From: CAIVAT01 sp037131145
GTDB lineage: Bacteria > Bacteroidota > Bacteroidia > Bacteroidales > FEN-979
Length of the DNA: 10,024 nucleotides
Reading direction: 5' to 3'
Assembly: GCA_037131145.1 (NCBI GenBank)
Contig: JBAXRP010000167.1
Span: 1-10,024, forward strand
In this document: positions 7,383-10,024 of the stretch, piece by piece
Position numbering within the stretch: position 1 is the first letter of the stretch
How the letters are laid out: each line of letters begins with the position of its first letter
The notes under the pieces: model-generated
What the model was told of the DNA's origin: nothing
The model's input: the letters and a program-made list of their open reading frames with translations, nothing else
Databases searched by the model: none
Translations under genes and position numbers: made by a program

Positions 7383-9185
7383 ATGAAAAAAATTACTGTC
7401 TTGCTTCTTGCATTGTTGTGTACATCTATGTTGATTGCACAATCGAAATTTGCCAAAGTACCTTTACAAATGGTTCCGGCAAATGCCATTAAAAACCAGT
7501 TGACTCCGTCGCAGCCTGGAAATGTTACTGCCAATTCAAAAGCCACTTTGGAAGATATTATCGGCAATACCTGGTACGATATGCAAACCAATGGCGCTAT
7601 TGATCCCCGGCTTACCGTTTATCCCGATGGTTCAATGGCAGGCGTTTGGATCCGCGGTACCACCAACTCTAACGACAGAGGCACCGGATACAATTATTAT
7701 AATGGAACTACCTGGGCTCCTGAGCCAACCGCACGTATCGAAAATGACCGCACCGGCTGGCCATCTTATGCACCTCTCGGACCAACCGGAGAGATTGTGA
7801 TTGCCCACCTGAATGATGGATTAAAAATTTCAAGCAGAACGATCAAGGGACAAGGAACATGGAACCAGAGCGTTTTTATGGGTCCTACGGGAGCCACAGA
7901 CATTTCCTGGCCCAGAATCATCACAAATGGAACTAATCATAACAGTATCCACATGCTTGCCACTACGTATGTTACTTACCAGGGGCTTACCCCTTATGCC
8001 CTGCTCTACTATCGCTCTCTCGACGCCGGACAAACATGGGACAAACTTCATGTGATTTTACCGCAGTTGACCTCGGCTGATTACGATGGTTTCAACGGAG
8101 ATGAATATGCCTGGGGCACTCCTCATGGCGATACAATCTATTTTGCCGTTTCCGGACCGTGGCTCGACACCTTTATCATGCAATCAAATGACAATGGAAA
8201 TACATGGAATAAAATCCCCGTGTTGAGCAACGCCAATAAAAAATTGCCTGCCGGAACAACCGAAGTATTGCCTTTTGCATCATCCGACGGCGCCGTTGCA
8301 GTGGAAATGGACAATTCAGGAGTTTTCCATGTTGCATTTGGAATTGGAGGCGGTTCAATGACTGGCGGTACGAAATACATTACAATTAACGCTAACGGGC
8401 TGGTTTACTGGAACTCAACAATGCCAATGGTTAAGGATAGTCTCGATCTCGATACATTGGAAGCCCATGGACAGTTGCTCGGAGCAGTTTACAATGGTCC
8501 CAATCCCGGCGATACCATCGTTGCAGCGCCAAGTTACCGCGTTGGACTTTCCAGCTTTCCTCAGATTTCAGTGGATAATTATAACAATTTGTATTTCCTT
8601 TGGTCTGCGGTTACTCCTGGAAATCCTTCTCCAGATCCCTTCAACTATCGTCATATCTGGGGTCGCGCCAAATTCCACGATAAATCGGTCATGACCGATA
8701 TGACTGACCTTAACGGCGGCGTTATGTATTTGTTTAACGAATTTGTTTATCCAACCATGGCAAAGAGAATTCTGAATGATAAACTTGAGGTAATATATCA
8801 ATCAGCTCCGGAACCCGGCTCAAATATCGTGGACGCAACAATCGCAGCGCATGAATGTAAAATCGAGCATCGCCAGATACCAGGTTCCACTTTCTGGCCA
8901 ACCGGGATTAGCAATCCGACTGAGCAAAAGAATCAGGTGGGTCAAAATTACCCGAATCCGGTGAAAGGGTTAACTTCTTTTAATGTGAATCTTACGAAAT
9001 CTTCGTCTGTAATTGTGGAAGTTTCCAACTTGATGGGACAAAAGCTTATGACCTTCGACAAAGGTATTTGTCAGTCAGGCTCGCAGAAATTCACTATTGA
9101 TGCAAGCAGTTTTTCATCCGGAATTTATTTCTATACCGTTAAAATTGATGGCGAATCTTATACCCATAAAATGATTGTTGAGTAA
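7383..9185 (+). CDS. T9SS-secreted Asp-box beta-propeller-like protein, paralog 4
   Basis: This 600-aa protein is the shortest of the array and is predicted to be secreted through T9SS. The signal peptide is MKKITVLLLALLCTSMLIAQ (1-20); Cys13 is not in a valid lipobox. The body has DRGTGYNYYNG, RTGWP, and Asp-boxes SLDAGQTW (212-219) and SNDNGNTW (268-275), then NSGVFHVAFG, YNNLYFLWS and NYRHIWGR. The sorting domain covers 522-600, from NYPNP to KMIVE. From the first Asp-box onward it matches paralog 1 (subtype 1), sharing NANKKLP.GTT, DGAVAVEMD, the block GPNPGDTIVAAPSYRVGL and FWPTGI. Its region before the first Asp-box is the most divergent of the four: RTIKGQGTWNQSV stands where the others have RPVKGTG.WTQTL. 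Two different terminator-like hairpins follow. No catalytic signature is recognised. Confidence 0.92.
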   Translation: MKKITVLLLALLCTSMLIAQSKFAKVPLQMVPANAIKNQLTPSQPGNVTANSKATLEDIIGNTWYDMQTNGAIDPRLTVYPDGSMAGVWIRGTTNSNDRGTGYNYYNGTTWAPEPTARIENDRTGWPSYAPLGPTGEIVIAHLNDGLKISSRTIKGQGTWNQSVFMGPTGATDISWPRIITNGTNHNSIHMLATTYVTYQGLTPYALLYYRSLDAGQTWDKLHVILPQLTSADYDGFNGDEYAWGTPHGDTIYFAVSGPWLDTFIMQSNDNGNTWNKIPVLSNANKKLPAGTTEVLPFASSDGAVAVEMDNSGVFHVAFGIGGGSMTGGTKYITINANGLVYWNSTMPMVKDSLDLDTLEAHGQLLGAVYNGPNPGDTIVAAPSYRVGLSSFPQISVDNYNNLYFLWSAVTPGNPSPDPFNYRHIWGRAKFHDKSVMTDMTDLNGGVMYLFNEFVYPTMAKRILNDKLEVIYQSAPEPGSNIVDATIAAHECKIEHRQIPGSTFWPTGISNPTEQKNQVGQNYPNPVKGLTSFNVNLTKSSSVIVEVSNLMGQKLMTFDKGICQSGSQKFTIDASSFSSGIYFYTVKIDGESYTHKMIVE

Positions 9186-9222
9186 CCAATTGTCAATCCA
9201 TTCAAGATATACGGAATTGGTT
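9184..9222 (+). terminator. Possible weak hairpin at the paralog 4 stop codon
   Basis: AACCAATT (9184-9191), which overlaps the TAA stop, can pair with AATTGGTT (9215-9222), followed by a short T/A stretch. The loop is 23 bases and the stem AT-rich, so it is at best an auxiliary structure to the strong terminator just downstream. Confidence 0.25.
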
Positions 9223-9241
9223 TTACATGACTTTGCAACTG

Positions 9242-9270
9242 AAAACCCACGGGCAACCGTGGGTTTTTTT
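9242..9270 (+). terminator. Rho-independent terminator after paralog 4
   Basis: AAAA plus CCCACGG (9246-9252) pairs with CCGTGGG (9257-9263) around a GCAA tetraloop, followed by T7 (9264-9270). GCAA is a GNRA-type loop, which stabilises the stem. The last T of the tract is also the first base of the ccmB -7 element. Confidence 0.93.
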
Positions 9271-9277
9271 ATCTTTG
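9270..9277 (+). promoter_or_regulatory. -7 promoter element of ccmB (TATCTTTG)
   Basis: This is an exact TAnnTTTG match 22 bases before the ATG at 9300. The expected -33 region lies inside the upstream terminator stem, so the two elements overlap physically. Confidence 0.62.
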
Positions 9278-9299
9278 CACCAAATCTATCGCCGGCAAT

Positions 9300-9959
9300 A
9301 TGAGCTTTTCAGAAATCAAGTACCTTGTTGAAAAAGAGATAAAACTTGAGTTAAAGCAGAAATATGTGATAAATGGGATTTTGCTCTATCTCGTTTCCAC
9401 TATTTTTGTCACCTATCTCGCTTTTGAAAATGCTATCAGCCCTGAAACGTGGAATTCCCTTTTCTGGATCATCCTGCTTTTTGTTGCCGTAAACGGGATT
9501 TCAAAAAGCTTCCTGCAGGAAAGTCCCGCGCGGCATCTTTATTACTATACAATTGCAAGTCCGCAAGCAATCGTCCTTTCAAAAATTATTTACAATCTCC
9601 TGCTGATGGCAGTTCTCGCAATGCTCGCTTTTGGTTTTTTTCTTTTGCTGATGGGCAATCTGGTGGTCAACCTCCCGTTATTTATCCTCACTTTGCTTCT
9701 CGGAAGTCTCGGATTATCATCAGTTCTTACCATGGTTGCAGCTATTGCCTCCCGCGCAAGCCATAATTTTTCACTCATGGCAATCCTAAGCTTCCCGATC
9801 ATACTTCCCCTGCTCGCTACTTTAATGAAAGTTTCCGGCAATGCAATGCAAACCTTCGACTGGTCAGGACTTTCGGGTTTGATCGTTATCCTGATAACCA
9901 TCAATATCGCGGTTGTTGCGCTCGCCTATCTGTTATTTCCGTACCTTTGGAGGGATTAA
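9300..9959 (+). CDS. ccmB: Haem exporter / cytochrome c maturation ABC permease CcmB
   Basis: This 219-aa integral inner-membrane protein has the usual CcmB length (about 220). It is the membrane subunit that works with the CcmA ATPase and CcmC in System I cytochrome c maturation, which loads haem onto the chaperone CcmE. About six hydrophobic segments are visible, near residues 23-42, 52-69, 94-118, 123-150, 156-177 and 192-214. The amphipathic N-terminus (EIKYLVEKEIKLELKQKY) and the loop FLQESPARHLYYYTIASP (71-88), followed by SKIIYN, fit the family's cytoplasmic signature. ccmA is not upstream within the window; instead the secreted-protein array and a strong terminator precede it, so transcription probably starts at the adjacent -7 element. 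A downstream ccmC would be expected, but the window ends in a repeat. The gene is intact, ending W-R-D-stop. Confidence 0.88.
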   Translation: MSFSEIKYLVEKEIKLELKQKYVINGILLYLVSTIFVTYLAFENAISPETWNSLFWIILLFVAVNGISKSFLQESPARHLYYYTIASPQAIVLSKIIYNLLLMAVLAMLAFGFFLLLMGNLVVNLPLFILTLLLGSLGLSSVLTMVAAIASRASHNFSLMAILSFPIILPLLATLMKVSGNAMQTFDWSGLSGLIVILITINIAVVALAYLLFPYLWRD

Positions 9960-9960
9960 T

Positions 9961-10024
9961 GGGATTGAAGGGATTGAAGGGATTGAAGGGATTGAAGGGA
10001 TTGAAGGGATTGAAGGGATTGAAG
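9961..10024. repeat. 9-bp tandem repeat (GGGATTGAA)n at window edge
   Basis: Seven perfect GGGATTGAA units are followed by one extra base, and the array is cut by the window edge. The nine bases before it (GGGATTAAT, 9952-9960) are a degenerate in-phase copy that contains the ccmB stop codon. One frame reads Gly-Leu-Lys repeats without a stop, another Gly-Ile-Glu, and the ccmB frame meets TGA in every unit. Confidence 0.95.

Larger units (their letters stand above)
1373..9185 (+). repeat. Tandem array of four paralogous secreted-protein genes
   Basis: Four co-directional genes of 600-616 codons stand head to tail, separated by 129-193 bases. They share architecture along the whole length: a 20-residue signal peptide, DRG(T/S)GYNY, two Asp-boxes exactly 56 residues apart from the first-box Arg to the residue before the second-box Ser, NYRHIW and a 79-residue sorting domain. 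Gaps contain a terminator followed by a TAnnTTTG element, so the duplicated unit includes its own expression signals. Divergence is substantial, so most of the duplications are not recent. Confidence 0.95.

Noticed and set aside
7419..7421. Cys13 in the paralog 4 signal peptide as a lipoprotein lipobox
   Set aside because: The residues before it are Ala-Leu-Leu; position -1 should be Gly, Ala or Ser. A normal signal peptide ending Ala-Gln at residue 20 fits, as in the other copies.

Overview
The window looks like a chromosomal segment of a Bacteroidota (Bacteroidetes) bacterium. Three things point there. Four proteins end in the ~79-residue type IX secretion (T9SS) type A sorting domain. All six genes are preceded by an exact TAnnTTTG -7 promoter element. 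The leaders are A-rich and show no clear Shine-Dalgarno sequence. All six genes are on the + strand, and no intergenic gap exceeds 200 bases.

Layout: (1) a heptamer tandem repeat at the left edge (1-27) that runs into a candidate promoter; (2) a 400-aa GNAT-fold acyltransferase-like protein (58-1260); (3) a tandem array of four paralogous secreted proteins of 614, 616, 609 and 600 aa (1373-9185), each with its own -7 element, and with a strong rho-independent terminator after every copy; (4) ccmB, the membrane subunit of a cytochrome c-type haem/ABC export system (9300-9959); (5) a 9-bp tandem repeat that starts at the ccmB stop codon and runs off the right edge. No RNA genes, insertion sequences, CRISPR arrays or integrases were seen.

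The four paralogs are the main content. Each has a 20-residue signal peptide ending in Ala-Gln, a ~500-residue body with two canonical Asp-boxes (SxDxGxTW) and several other propeller-like strand motifs, and a C-terminal sorting domain. They are probably exported by Sec, moved across the outer membrane by T9SS, and displayed on the surface or released. Their biochemical function is not recognisable. The bodies fall into two subtypes in the order 1-2-2-1 (first with fourth, second with third), while the sorting domains do not follow that grouping. This suggests an array shaped by duplication plus recombination or gene conversion. A CAAY tetranucleotide repeat fills the -33/spacer region of the second copy's promoter and could make its expression variable.

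The flanking GNAT-like gene and ccmB have no evident functional link to the array, which looks like an accessory block between more conserved genes.
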